The notes beneath the pieces are model-generated. The model was not told the origin of the DNA and did no database searches. It was given only the letters and a program-made list of their open reading frames with translations. The position numbers and the translations under genes were made by a program. This document shows positions 32,246 to 43,830 of a DNA stretch of 64,000 bases, one piece after another (the first letter of the stretch is position 1; each line of letters opens with the position of its first letter). Location: positions 215,121,678 to 215,185,677 of the forward strand of contig NC_134568.1 of assembly GCF_050947875.1 (NCBI RefSeq), in the 5' to 3' direction. Source of the stretch: Dermacentor variabilis (Eukaryota > Arthropoda > Arachnida > Ixodida > Ixodidae).

Positions 32246-32991
32246 TGTCAGGATTGGGGACTCAATCCCATCGCTCGAAATCAGTTGTCAAGATTGGAGT
32301 CCGGCATGAATTAGAAGGTAGCTGGCCCATGCCGTCGCCCAACTTATCCACGCTGAGGACATTGATGAAGGGAAGGACTGCTTCTCATCGAGAACTAGGA
32401 ATATGGGTTTATATACAGTATTTACATGCAGTTCATCAGTCTAGCACGACTGCGAGAGAAAGTACGTCAGTCTAACATGACTGCTTGAGAGAGTGTATCA
32501 GTCTACCATGACTGCTAGACAGAGTGTGTCGAGCATCCGCACAACAACGGTTTATGAACACTAGATTCCCTCCCCCCCCCCGATTCCAAGGTGACGGAAA
32601 CGTTCGTCCAGTCGTCGTAAACAAGCCGCCTCTCCGCGGGACGGTTTACACACACGCACGCACACACACACAGGTTCACGGTCCGAAACCGACACCACAC
32701 GGACTTCGTAGAACTCGGAGCTGACCCTCGCAGCGCGGCCGGGTAGCCATTGTCTTGCGTCTTGGTCGGCGCGTGGGAAGGGGTCCCCGACGACGTTCCC
32801 GCGGCAACTCGCCCACTCATAGCAGATCAGGTCCGCGTTGGTGGGTTCGGTAACAATAGTTGGCCCGCCGAACGCATTCAGTCACAACGGCGACGAGGCT
32901 AGAGCGTAACGGTGGCGTTCCTTGAAAGTTGACGCCGCCGTCGTCGCAACTGGCTGGCAACACTTGCACCTCAGCTGGGCCGTTCTTAACA
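32246..32991 (-). mobile_element. Solo LTR, mosaic of two LTR types
   Basis: 746 bp on the minus strand, starting TGTTAAGAACGGCC and ending CCCAATCCTGACA, with ATGC at both borders (32242-32245 and 32992-32995). The first half resembles the LTR at 37439-38190 (AGTTGCCGCGGGAACGTCG). The last part resembles the LTR at 59881-60590 (TGGGCGACGGCATGGGCCAG). A 31-bp unit with AGTCTAACATGACTGCT is tandemly repeated about three times at 32434-32525. A C run lies at 32571-32580. Confidence 0.85.
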
Positions 32992-33107
32992 ATGCGCATG
33001 CTCAGGTTAAGGATCGTATGTTAGCGCAACAAATATCGTACTTTCGCTACGTGTGTGTCAGTGGACTTTGAACGGCTTTATGCTGATTTTACCGTTGTCG
33101 ATCAGTA

Positions 33108-33573
33108 TTGTTAGGGTTGGCGTCTGACACCACGTGGCGACAGGTCATTCACCCGACCTTCTCTGAACCGAAGCCCACGTGCACCGGAGGAGTCATTCAC
33201 CCGACCTTCTCTGAACAAGCGCCCACGTGCACCGGAGGGGTCATTCACCCGACTGGATTCGTCGCCGAGAGGATCGACCTCTCCTTCCTGTGTTTGGTAT
33301 TGCAGGAGGAGGGGCCCTCTCTCCGTGCCTGTCACGTGTCATCGATGGAAGCAAGATCCCGCCCACACTTGTAGAGAGCTATTTAAGGGGCTCCGAAATG
33401 TACTTTGATATACTTCTTACTTGAGACTTCATACTTTATGCTTTTCTTATTTTCTTTCAACTACCTTTGAATAAACCGTGCAAGTTTCGCACTAGCAAAT
33501 CGTCTCGCCCCTGCTTGGTCGCCATGATCTACCGGATGCCTGCAGCCCGCCGACAACGCCACGCTACCCAATA
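33108..33573 (+). mobile_element. LTR-like sequence with 48-bp tandem units
   Basis: Begins TTGTTAGGGTTGG. Two full 48-bp units (33144-33191, 33192-33239) and a partial third, each GTCATTCACCCGACCTTCTC...CACGTGCACCGGAGG, lie upstream of a TATA-like TATTTAAGG (33380) and AATAAA (33470-33475). That is the layout of U3-R-U5. AGTA borders both sides (33104-33107, 33574-33577) if the end is at CCCAATA, but the termini are not canonical TG..CA, so limits are uncertain. Confidence 0.65.
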
Positions 33574-34789
33574 AGTAATGTCGGTCGAGCTTCGTTAGGC
33601 AGGCGCCGCTACTTCTCGGCAGCAGTACGGTACGCTACCCTGGAGTACGCAACAGCATGCACTTGAGAAGAAAGATGAAATCTAACGTTAAAATAAAGAA
33701 AATAATAACTGTTGACGAAAAAGAAGGGTCGCCGCTTCCTTTCGGTTTTTCGGACTGATTAGCTCCGACTTACTGTGTTGACGCGATTTCTTGTTAGGAT
33801 AAGACGTTTCAAGACGAGACGAACGCGTTCAATCCGTTGCTACCACGGGGATCTAATTGCTTAACGCGCACTTCAGTACTCGGCACTTACCACACAGTGT
33901 ACGTCTAGTTGAGGAGCCTACTGCTACACGTTCTGAAAATGTGACATTGTGTGTGTGTGCATGCGCTTTTTTTCTTTTCTTTTTTTTCATTTTCGTGTTC
34001 GTAGCATCCTCTCTTAAATTTGCCATCTTTCCAGGCTTACGCATCTGGCAAACTGCAGTCTAACGTTTCGCTCGCGCTATTACAAAATAGTTACGAAGAA
34101 AATGTTTCCCTTATGCGTTATACCGAGTCACTGGCAGGAGGAAGCGTAGCTGCCACGAAGTAATTAACCCGAGTAGTCAAGACCTTGATGGCACCACTTG
34201 CGAATGCCGAGGCATCTGCCAAGCATACCGGCATGCAGGTGCTCCTCCCTACTGCGAAAAGTGACACCGTCCATTTACAAAGGCTACAACGTGGTGCGGT
34301 AACTCGCCCGCTCTCGAGATGCTACCGGGGGGGGGGGGGGGGGAGGGCAGAAGGCCGTTGCGGAGTCCTCCTCGGTGCGGCTTAGTTCCGCGCTGCTGTT
34401 GGCCGAGTGGCGCAGCTGCGGGCGGCCCCCGTCGAGCTGTGCGGAGACGGCCAGCAACCATGCTCGCTGATGGCCACGCCTGCAGTTACTCAGGGGGGGG
34501 GGGGGGGGGGCTTTTCCGCACGAAACTGTTGTGCGGGCCAGCCTAATGCGGCCGCCTCCTTTGCGCACGATTTCCGCGCGGCTGGGGAATGCACGCAGTC
34601 GTTTGGCCCTCAGAGCTCGGCGGCAAGTGCCCGCGAGGCGCTCTGCATTTGCGTTCCGCACTGAGTGCACCTCAGTTCCGCGCGAAGTCGGGCGCTGACA
34701 GTTTAGAACGGGTCCGGAGAAGCGGAAGAAGTTGTTTGGCTCTACCGATGGCTTATTGATTTCTTTGCCTCTGTTTGACGCGGTGACTC
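33574..34789. other. No gene; two long G runs
   Basis: G runs at 34327-34343 and 34492-34510 within GC-rich DNA (34300-34700). They could form G-quadruplexes or be slippage products. Open frames across them are Gly- or Pro-rich artefacts. Otherwise unidentified. Confidence 0.5.
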
Positions 34790-34975
34790 GGCGCCCGTGG
34801 CTTTCTGATGGTGAAGTCGGTGGCGGGTTCGAATCCCGACGACAGCTTTCTGACGTGTTCGCAAATGGCCCATATACATTGTCTCGGACGCCCATGACCG
34901 GGCGGTCGGAAATGCATGCGGAGCCTTCCACTACGGCGTCTTTCGCAGCCTTTTTGGGATATCAAACCTGATGCG
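34790..34975 (+). mobile_element. tRNA-derived SINE (type A relative)
   Basis: GCGCCCGTGGCTTTCTGATGG leads to a perfect box B with pairing T arm, GTGGCGGGTTCGAATCCCGAC. The tail is GGAGCCTTCCACTACGGCG and TTTTGGGATATCAAACC. Box A is poor. The GG..G-T-C-C-A-C-TACGGCG block links it to the SINE type A body. Confidence 0.6.
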
Positions 34976-35025
34976 TCAATCAGTATTTTTTTTCCTCCTT
35001 AAGTGTGGATAGTTTACGTTATAAC

Positions 35026-35785
35026 TAGAGTTGGGCGAATATCAAATTATTCGAATACGAATTGAACACAAATAGTAAGTATCGAATATCCCATGGCCAA
35101 ACGGAAACGCATGCATTTACAGCCAGCATAGTTAGGTACCACGCCTGTACTGACTAGTGCAAAAAATATAGTTAGCTATGTATTAGCTACAGAGAATCAG
35201 CTTTCAACACAACATCAGTCATCATCAAAAAACTCTTCAAATATCCTCTCAACCACTTTTAGAGCCTGGTCCAAGAATGGATGGTTCTTGTGTGATTAGC
35301 TTTCCAAAAACGATGAATAAATGGTTGCTCAAGAAAGATAAGTTGGCGGAGGAAAGAAAAGGGGATGGGACTTTCCTGCCGTAGACACATGTAAAAGGGC
35401 ACGTTGCGAGGAAATTATCAGTGGTTGTAGCGTAAAAAATAATAATGCTACTTAGCTACACTGCCTAAAACACTAAAGGGCAGAATACAATAAAAAATCG
35501 CTGGTGGTCATATAGGTTCCCACCGCAAAACCTAAAACAAGGCTTGCACTACCCATTTTGCTCCATCATTGCTTCAAAAACTCTTGTGGTTGTTTCACTT
35601 CTGGTGATTTGCGACACTTTGTGTAGCCGACAGAGAAATGCAGCAAGACTAACAGTAGAAGTTGCGAAATATTTGGGTAATCTTGTGATATTCGGAAATA
35701 CCGAATAGTTCGTTTTCCAATACGAATACTAATAGTGTGAAGTATTCGTTTCGTATTCGAAACTTGGAATATTCGCCCACCTCTA
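35026..35785. mobile_element. Non-autonomous hAT-type element
   Basis: Ends TAGAGTTGGGCGAATATC and the complement of GAATATTCGCCCACCTCTA are inverted. The 8-bp flanks GTTATAAC (35018-35025) and GTTCTAAC (35786-35793) match at seven of eight positions. TAGAGGTGGGC-type ends with 8-bp duplication are typical of hAT elements. Inner arms pair further (CGAATACGAATTG with CGTATTCGAAAC). 760 bp, AT-rich, no transposase frame. Confidence 0.85.
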
Positions 35786-35793
35786 GTTCTAAC

Positions 35794-37438
35794 TGTTACG
35801 CAGGGTATAATATCGTTTTATTTGATATTTGTGCGTCGTCTCGTATACGCTTTCTCTTCGGGCTGGGTCGGTGAAAACTTGGCGTCGACATACGCGACTT
35901 CAGTCGCTTATGTAGACACGCACACACGAGCGTTTTCGCTATCGACGTTCTAACGCTAGCTATATAGTGTGTCTGCGGATAGGAGTATCCAGTCAAGCCA
36001 CGACTATCCTTGCTGTGATCTCGGTCTGTAAGGACCGCGCAAGTCTCCGTAATTTTTATTCATCTCTTCACCTACATTCGAGAATGACAGGACTGGCGGG
36101 ACACGTAAGGTCAAGAAGCAGTGCTCGTTCCCCGTCATTGTTGTCTCGAGTTATCTGCTTCGCTAAGCGGAAGCGAGCTTCTGCGCTCTAAATCGCAGGA
36201 CGAGCGCACTCACGCGCCACTTGTCGCTTCGAGCTGCGGCAGCTGCTGCAGTCCGGTTTGGACTCGGCGAACCCGGGGTCCGGAGCTCTGCACGCACTTC
36301 CCCACCAGCACGTCGAGCGTTGTTCTCGTGAACCGAGCAGGGCGAGCGAGAGGAAAACAACCGTTAATAAAAAAGTGTGGTGACAAGCCTGTAGCCACTG
36401 GAGCGCACGCATGCACTTGAGAACAAAAAATGTCAGTCCTCCTGCAGCGCGACCACCCTGTGCTTTCGTGACGTTCTTCAAACGGCAAAATCCTCGCCGA
36501 GCGCAGCTGCCACCCGGTTCTGTGCGACGACTGGCGCTAACGTGTGCGCTGCCGACTGCGTAATGCGAGCGGGCTCAGCTTTGTTTCTTCCCGAAAAGAA
36601 AAGGGCGCAGAGGCCGCCGGGCTCCTTGCGACCGCCATGGCGGATGCTCGAGAACATGTACGGCTGGGAGGAAGACGTCTTGACATTGGGGCTATCACCA
36701 GACCCCATGGCGAGGTGCTGCTGCTGCCTACTCCACCTTATTTTCTTTTTACGAAACTGAAACTCCGTGCGGCATGTCCTTTAGACCCAGCGGCTTGCGC
36801 GCATGCCATTTTATTTATTTAATGTGGGTGAGACTTCTTTCATTTTTTAATATTATAATTTTTTTCTACGCCCGACCTTTTTTTTTTCTTTTTTTTTTCA
36901 CCGACATCCTTGACAGCGAACCTACGCGCCCGCATATGCGCGGAAGGATGCCCACGTCAGCAACTTTGCGCTTCAGCTTGCATAGTGCTGTGGAGTAGAG
37001 CGAAACACGGTGAAAGTCATTTTGCGCTATACCCCGCTCTTCAGCTCCGATCCACCCTCTTCCACCTTCCGGGGCATCACCCTCCCCTCTTATGTATTCC
37101 CGTTATTTTTCAGCCCGTTCTGCAGGACGACAGCCGAGAAGCCCAATATATGCACGAGCTCTACTATTCCTTCTGCGGCGCAATTTCTGCTGCGTCGTGT
37201 CTGTCAAAAAGCAAAATTACGACGGTTTCTTATTTGTTTTGTTCGCGCTTATTTCTTTGTTATTCTACAGAGTGAATATATTCGTGTAGTGCGCGCGATC
37301 GACCAACCTGTCGACTTCCGATTTTGTTCGCAGTGTTGTTCGCTTTTTCATTGGTTTTGTTTGTTTTCGATTGGGAAGGTGTAAAGGCTGGCTTTATTGA
37401 GTGAGGATTCGTTGGCTTCGGGCGCACTTTGCGGGCGC
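35794..37438. other. No gene recognised; CpG-rich 36.1-36.75 kb
   Basis: 36100-36750 is CpG-rich with two ATG contexts of Kozak type (near 36637 plus, near 36708 minus), but neither leads to a recognisable protein. T tracts lie at 36850-36900. A promoter or 5' exon of an unseen gene is possible, unproven. Confidence 0.35.
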
Positions 37439-38190
37439 TGTTAAGAACGGCCAGCTGCAAGGGCAAGTTTGCCAGCCATTTACGCCAGCGGTGGTAACCT
37501 CACCTTGGAACGCCGCCGCCAACCTCTAGCCACGTCGCCGTTGCGAGTGAAGGAGTTCGACGAAGCAGGCTTTGTGCGCAACACGACAACGCCGCCCTGT
37601 TCTGCTATGAGTGGGGGAGTTGCCGCGGGAACGTCGACAGGGGCTCCTTCCCACGTTCCGGCCAAGACGCCAGACAATGTGCTACCCGGAATGGCTCAGA
37701 GTTCTACGAAGCCCCTCTGACGTCGGCTCCGGACCATTACATCTGTGTGTATGTGCGGCACGTGTATGTGAGTCCTCATCCTCCTCCAACAGCCCTCATC
37801 CTGCTCCAAAAGGGCTGGTCTACGGTGACGTCGAGCGGTGACGTCGAACGATGACTGGACGAACGTTTCCGTCCGCTTGGAATCAAGGGGGGACCAAGTG
37901 CTTATAAGCAGCGATTGTCGGCTGCTAGTGTGCGCTCGTCGTCGTGAGCTGTGTGCTCGTTGTCATGCTGGAAATGTACTCGTGAGCTGTTTGCTGTATG
38001 TTAGTCTTGCGGGCTCCATATGGGAGTCACGCTAGACTGTCGATATATGTCTTGTCTAAGATGTAAATAAATCCTGTTCACAGAGTTCCACTCTATGACC
38101 TTCAACTCCTTCAAATGGTGGCAGCGGCGAGATCGTCCGACGACTCCTACATCTGGTTGACAGCGGTGGGATCGTCCGACAACTCTGACA
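37439..38190 (+). mobile_element. Solo LTR (family 1)
   Basis: 752 bp, starts TGTTAAGAACGGCC and ends AACTCTGACA, flanked by GCGC (37435-37438 and 38191-38194). Contains TGCTTATAAGCAGC as a TATA-like site near 37900, AATAAA at 38066-38071 and the block TGGTGGCAGCGGCGAGATCG shared with the LTR at 367-1134. Open frames inside (37469-37720) are LTR DNA, not genes. Confidence 0.87.
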
Positions 38191-39271
38191 GCGCACAACC
38201 CTAGCACTCGCTGCGGAATAATGCTTAACAACAACAACGACAACAACGACAACAACAGCGACAACGACAACAACGACGACGACAACGACAAAATCATGTT
38301 AGTTGGTTTAACATTCTTCAGCCTTTTTCATTTACGTGTTTTGTTTCATACTTCGCTTGATCCGCCGCGGTTCAGTTTGCCGAAAATAGAACAATCTTCG
38401 CAAAAAAAAAAAAAAAAAAAGACAGAACTGCATTACGAGGGGAAGGCCTTTGATCTCGGCGCCGCTTCTTTGCCGGTTCCTACTGACTATTCGGCAGCCG
38501 AAACAAGAGACGGCAGGAGGAGATGGTACTGCGATGCCTAAAGAAAAAAATAAAAGGAAGGAGAAGAAAGAAAAAAGCAGAGTCGGAAGAAATAGTTAAA
38601 AAAAAACGGCTAAAACACAAAAACAGGTCGCACAATCTGCAGTGCATCGAACACAATCGTGAGCTGGAAAACTTGCGCGCTGGTGTCTTTACTCTCGCCT
38701 TGTTCATTCGTACTACACTTCTTCGCACTTCGTGCGAGCTCTTGCGTTTTAGGGACGTTGGTGCCCAGTTGTCAGCAGCACACCGATGGAAACTGTGAGC
38801 TCCCAGGCGACGATGCCAACTTCGCGCTGACGCGCGCTTTTCGTCCCAGTTTATAGCGGCGCCAAGGGATAACGCTTCCTTTTTTTTTTTTTTTAGTTTT
38901 ACCTCTATACTTTTCAGGAGTTTCCTTGTGGGTGCTTACTATTTTCTACCTTTCTTCCTCTGTCGGAATTGATTGAACTCGAACGCGTCATCGACTTCTT
39001 CTGGAGTCATCGCGCTCGCGCTGCACGCTCCTATAACCTGCTGTGAAATATTCGACGAACGATGTCGTAGACTTGAGTATTGTGCGCTCTATCTGGGAAT
39101 CTTATCTTGGTTTTTTTTTTTTGGCCACGTTCTGTTTGAGCGGAACTCTTTGGAGGTACGACGTGCACACGAGTCGCTCTCCTCTTCTTACGCTGTGTGC
39201 AAACCAGTCTCTCCGGAGGTCTTCCGCAACAGGCAGGTACCTCTTTACATGCCTGACAGTGCGTACATTCC

Positions 39272-39273
<2 letters not shown>
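38191..39273. other. No gene; simple repeats
   Basis: (AAC/GAC)n at 38225-38290, an A run at 38401-38420, A-rich 38530-38610, T runs at 38878-38895 and 39108-39122. No gene recognised. Confidence 0.5.

Positions 39274-39345
<72 letters not shown>
39274..39345. repeat. (ATT)n microsatellite at the border of RTE copy B
   Basis: About 72 bases of ATT ending at TATTACAGGCC, where RTE sequence begins. The array replaces the 5' leader that RTE copies A and C have at this point. Confidence 0.9.
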
Positions 39346-39346
<1 letters not shown>

Positions 39347-42056
39347 AGGCCGACAATGGAAACTGACCCTGGCAACCTTTAACAGCCGAACTTTATCTAG
39401 TGAGGCTAGCTTAGCAGCACTCTTTGAGGAACTGTCAGATATTGTTTGGAATATCATTGGCCTTAGCGAGATTAGGAGAACTGGTGAGGCTTATACGTTG
39501 CTGACTGACGGCCATGTCCTCTGCTATAGAGGTCTCCCAGATAAGAAGCAATACGGGTACGTAGGATTCCTAATCCATAAGGACAGAGCGGGCAACATTC
39601 ACGAATTCTACAGCATTAATGAGAAGGTCGCAGTAGTCGTAATCAAACTTAATAAGAGGTATACATTAAAAGTAGGACAATCCTACGCTCCAACATCCAG
39701 TCACGGTGATGATGAAATAGACAAGCTTTATGAAGATGTTGAATTACCGATAAGAAAAGTGCAAACTCAGTATACTACAGTAATGGACGACTTCAATGCA
39801 AAAGTGGTAGAAAAAGCAGGCTGCTGAACAAGCAATTGGCAACTACGGCATCGATTCTAGGGACGCTAGCGGAGATATGCTGGTAGAATTCGCAGAAAGG
39901 AATAAGCTTCGAATAATGAACACCTTCTTCAGGAAGCGTAGCAACAGAAAGTGGACCTGGAAAAGCTCTAATGGTGAAACAAGGCATGAAACTAATTTCA
40001 CACTTTCTGCCGATCCCAGCATAGTGCAGGATGTAGAAGTGATAGGTAGGGTAAAGTGCAGTAACCATAGGTTAGTGAGGGCTAGGATTCACCTCAATTT
40101 AAAGAGAGAAAGGGTAAAATTGGTCAAGAAAAAACAGGTCAACTTAGAGGCAGTAAGGGTAAAAGCAGATAAATTCAGGCTGGTACTGGCAAACAGATAT
40201 GCAGCCTTTGAACGGAGAGATGATGAAGATGACATAGAGGTAATGAATGAAACCGTAACGAGGCTGGCTTCAGAGCAATTGAAGTGGGAGGAAAGGCACC
40301 AAGGCAACCAGTAGGCAAGCTCTCCCAAGCAACAAAGGACCTATTAAAGAAACAAAGCATGAAAGTGTCCAACTCAAGAGGTACGATAGAATTCGCGGAA
40401 GTGTCAAAACTGATCAACAAGGCGAAAATAAGTGATGGTGGAGATTACAACGTGAGAAAGGCTGAAGAAGGCGTAAAAATGGACGCTGCCTGAAATTAGT
40501 GAGAAGGAAACTTGGCACAGGACAAACAAAGATGTATGCACTCAAAGATAAACAAGTTAATATCGTAAGCAATCTCGAAGGTATAATAAAAGCAGCGGAA
40601 GAATTCTGTACTGACCTGTAGTACCCAGAGGACTCAGGATAACTCAATTCGTAACAGTAATGAGCAGGATACAGAAACTCCTATAACTAGCAATGAGGTC
40701 AGAAGTGCCTTGCAAGACATGAAACGAGGAAGAGCGGCGGGAGAAGATGGAATAACAGTCGATTTAATCGAAGATGGAGGATACATTATGCTAGGAAAAC
40801 TGGCGGCTCTTTATACGAATTGTCTATCGACTGCAAGGGTCCCAGAAAACTGGAAGAATGCAAACATTATACTAATCCACAAAAAGGGAGACGTTAAAGA
40901 ATTGAAACATTATAGGCCCATTAGCTTACTCCCAGTATTATATGATATATTAACCAAGATTATTTCCAATTGATGAAGGGCAACACTGGACTTTAGTCAA
41001 CCAAGGCAACAGGCAGGTTTCAGGAAAGGATACTCTACAATGGATCACATCCATGTCATCAATCAGGGGATCGAAAAATCTGCAGAGTACCATTAGCCTC
41101 TCTATATGGTTTTTATAGATTACTAAAAGGCATCTGATTCAGCAGAGATACCAGCAGTCATAGAGGCACTATGTAATCAAGGGCTACAGACCGCTTACGT
41201 AAATATCTTGGAAAATATCTACAGAGATTCCACAGCTACTTTAATTTTGCACAAAAAAAAGTAGGAAGATACCTATAAAGAAAGGCGTCAGATAGGGAGA
41301 CACAATCTCTCCTATGCTATTCACTGCGTGTTTGCAAGAAGTATTCGAACTATTAAACTGGGAAAGCTGAGGAGTAAGGATCGATGGCTAATATTCTGCA
41401 ACCTTCTGTTTGCCGATGACATTGTCCTATTCAGCAACACTGCAGACGAGTTACAACAAATGATTGAGGACCTTAACAGAGTGTGAGGGTGGGGTTGAAG
41501 ATTAATATGCAGAAGACAAAGATAATGATGAATAGCTAGGCAAGAGAACAAGAGTTCAAGATCGCCAGTCAGCCTCTACAGTCTGTGGAGTACGTTAACC
41601 TAGGTCAATTAATCACAGGAAACCCTGATCATGAGAAGCAACTTGATAGAAGAGTAAAAATGGGTTGGATCGCATACGGCAGACAGGGTCAGCTCTTGAC
41701 TGGAAGCTTACCATTATCACTGAAAAAGAAGGTGTACAATCAGTGCATTTTACCGGTGCTGACATACGGGGCAGAGAATTGGTGACTGACAAAGAAGCTT
41801 GAGAACAAGTTAAAGACCGCGCAAAGAGCGATGGAACAAAGAATGTTAGGCGTAACGTTAAGAGGCAGGAAGAGAGCGGTGTGGATCAGAGAGCACACGG
41901 GGATAGCCGATATTCTAATTGACAATAAGCGAAAAAAATTGAGCTGGGCAGGTCTTGTATTGCGGCGGTTAGGTAACCTTTGGACCATTAGGGTCACAGA
42001 ATGGGTACTAAGAGAAGGGAAGAAGACTAGCGATGAAATTAGGGAATTCGCGGGTC
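39346..42056 (+). pseudogene. RTE-like LINE copy B, nearly full coding length
   Basis: Order: endonuclease (39346-39820; LATFNSRTLSSEASLAAL, IIGLSEIRRTGEAYTLL, YAPTSSHGDDEI, then DDFNAKV); linker (39877-40490); RT fingers (40710-40973; GEDGITVDLIEDGG, YRPISLLPVLYDILTKI); degenerate palm (41000-41560, ADDIVLFSN near 41415); thumb (41585-41785, LGQLITGNPDHEK, LPVLTYGAENW); C-terminal domain (41831-42056, WAGLVLRRLGN, REFAG). At least four frame breaks or stops (39825, 40490-40700, 40970, 41786). The GDFNA motif reads DDFNA. The 3' end is lost where it meets copy C. It is the reference for gaps in the other copies. Confidence 0.85.
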
Positions 42057-43180
42057 GCTGCGCTTTACCCTACCTATCACTTCTACATCCTATACTATGG
42101 TGGGATCGGCAGTAAGGATGAGATCAAAATCATTTCTTGTTCCACCATTAGGGCTTTTCCAGGTCCACTTTTTGTTCCAACGCTTCCGAATTCTTCCAAC
42201 ATCTTTCCTCTAGCGTTCCTAGAATCAACGCCGTAGTTGCCAGTTGCTAGTTCACCAGCCTGCTTTTCTCCCACTTTTGCATTGAAGTCGCCCATTAGTA
42301 TAGTATACTGAGTTTGCAGTTTTCGCATCGCTAATTCAACATCTTCATAAAACTTTTCTATTTCTTCATCACCGTGACTGCAGGTTGAAGCGTAGATTTG
42401 TACTACCTTTATTCTATACCTCCTATTCAGCTTTATTACGACTACTGCTATCCTCTCATTAATGCTGTAGAATTCGTCAATGTTGCCCGCTATGTACTTC
42501 TATATTAGGAATCGTACCCCGTATAACTTCCCATCTGGGAGTCCTTTATAGCGGAGGACGTGGCCATTAGTCCGCACTGTATAAGCCTCACCAGTTCTTC
42601 TAACCTGACTGAGGCCAATGATATCCAAAAGAATGCCTGATAGCTCCTCAAAGAGTCCTGCTAAACTAGCTTCACTCGAGAGAGTTCGTGCGCTAAATGT
42701 TGCCAGGGTTAGTTTCCATTGGCGGCCTGTCCGGGTCCAGAGATTCTTAGCACCATCTGCTGCCTTACAGCTCTGACCGCCGCCTTGGTCAGGTGCTCTG
42801 CAGCTGTTGGGGTCTGAGGGCCATTGTTTCATCGAATGAGTCATTTGAGGGGGAGATGGCCGAATACTGCACCAGGGAGCCCAATTCCTGCTTTGCTGAG
42901 GGAGTCTTTTGCTGAATCTTATTGGGTCTTCCTAATTTTGTTGTACCTGGATCAGTATAGCCCCACTTGCTCTCGGCGTTTTTATCGGTGTCAGGCGCCA
43001 CTCCAAGCCTGGAGATGTAATGTACTGGAGGAGGTGAATTGGAGCTTACCACCTTCAGATAAAAAAAAATAAGAAAAAAAGAAAAGCTCGGAGGATTTCG
43101 AACTTCTGATTATGGCAACCGAGCATCCAAGCTAGCTCAGTGATGTAAGCCTACAGGCTGTGAGGCCACCTTTTGGCGGA
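42057..43180 (-). pseudogene. RTE-like LINE copy C, 5' leader and endonuclease
   Basis: On the minus strand: a tRNA-like head (about 43180-43085), a C/T and T-rich stretch, a leader with CTGGTGCAGTATTCGGCC and AACAATGGCCCTCAG shared with copy A, then endonuclease (LATFSARTLSSEASLAGL, IIGLSQVRRTGEAY, HVLRYKGLPDGK). A stop lies near 42500. Continuing: INEFYSINERIAV-type residues, GDFNAKVGEKQAGELATGNY and a break at 42057 against copy B. 42057-42729 is the inverted counterpart of 39346-40064. Confidence 0.82.
43090..43175 (-). promoter_or_regulatory. tRNA-like head of RTE copy C
   Basis: Minus strand: box A-like TAGCTTGGATG, the CGGTTGCCATAATCAG anticodon-arm-like part, and box B-like AGTTCGAAATCC (one base longer than consensus, 43093-43104). 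It looks derived from a different tRNA (methionine-like CCATAAT) than the head of copy A. Degenerate. Confidence 0.5.
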
Positions 43181-43775
43181 GAATTCCAGCCCGGATGATC
43201 CTACAACTCTAAAAAGAGGCTTGATTTATGCGATAGAGGGGTTTTGCTGGTGGCGAAGCCAGCACTACAGATCTCGCCGTGAAGCCCTGCATAGCTTGGT
43301 ATAGCTTGGAAGATAGTGGAAAGGCTCCTCATCAAGCGCGCAGGTCTTGCGTTCACCTGCTTTGGTTCTGAAGTAACAATATTCTTGTGCATATTTACGT
43401 CTTTAGAAACGAAGGAGTCCTTACCAGTCATGGGCGCTATCCTGTTTTCGAGTTTTATTTGCCTCTTACGCGTTGGGCGTTAAAACGAAGGAATATACGA
43501 GAAGTTTCCAGTTTATGAAAAAGCAAAACAAACGAACAAACATACGAAGTACTACGCATTCCCGGATTATGTGTAATTCAGCGTTTCAACGGTGTTCCTC
43601 GGATTATTTACGTGATATATTCAAGTAGAGAATATAAATTTATCAAAATAAACGGAACGTTAAAATGAAAAGGGCGTACGAACATAGGTGAAGTTCAAGC
43701 TGTGTTCGCTTTGGCTGTTTGTCGAGGCAGTTCGAATGGTTTCTCTGGATCATTAAACAGTGACCGTTTGAGAAA

Positions 43776-43830
<55 letters not shown>

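Noticed and set aside
33144..33256. CRISPR-like or minisatellite coding repeat
   Set aside because: Only 2.3 units without spacers, within an LTR-like sequence of a eukaryotic genome.
34820..34860. tRNA gene suggested by a perfect GGTTCGAATCC
   Set aside because: No box A or acceptor pairing; linked to a SINE tail.
34284..34931. 215-residue minus-strand frame
   Set aside because: Runs through two poly-G tracts (poly-Pro) and a SINE; not a gene.
36544..36822. 5' exon of a gene in a CpG-rich region
   Set aside because: Good ATG contexts on both strands but no conserved peptide or donor that stands out; left as an unassigned region.
38973..39827. 284-residue plus-strand frame
   Set aside because: Only the part from 39346 is coding-like (RTE endonuclease); the first 120 residues are unrelated DNA and (ATT)n translated as Ile.
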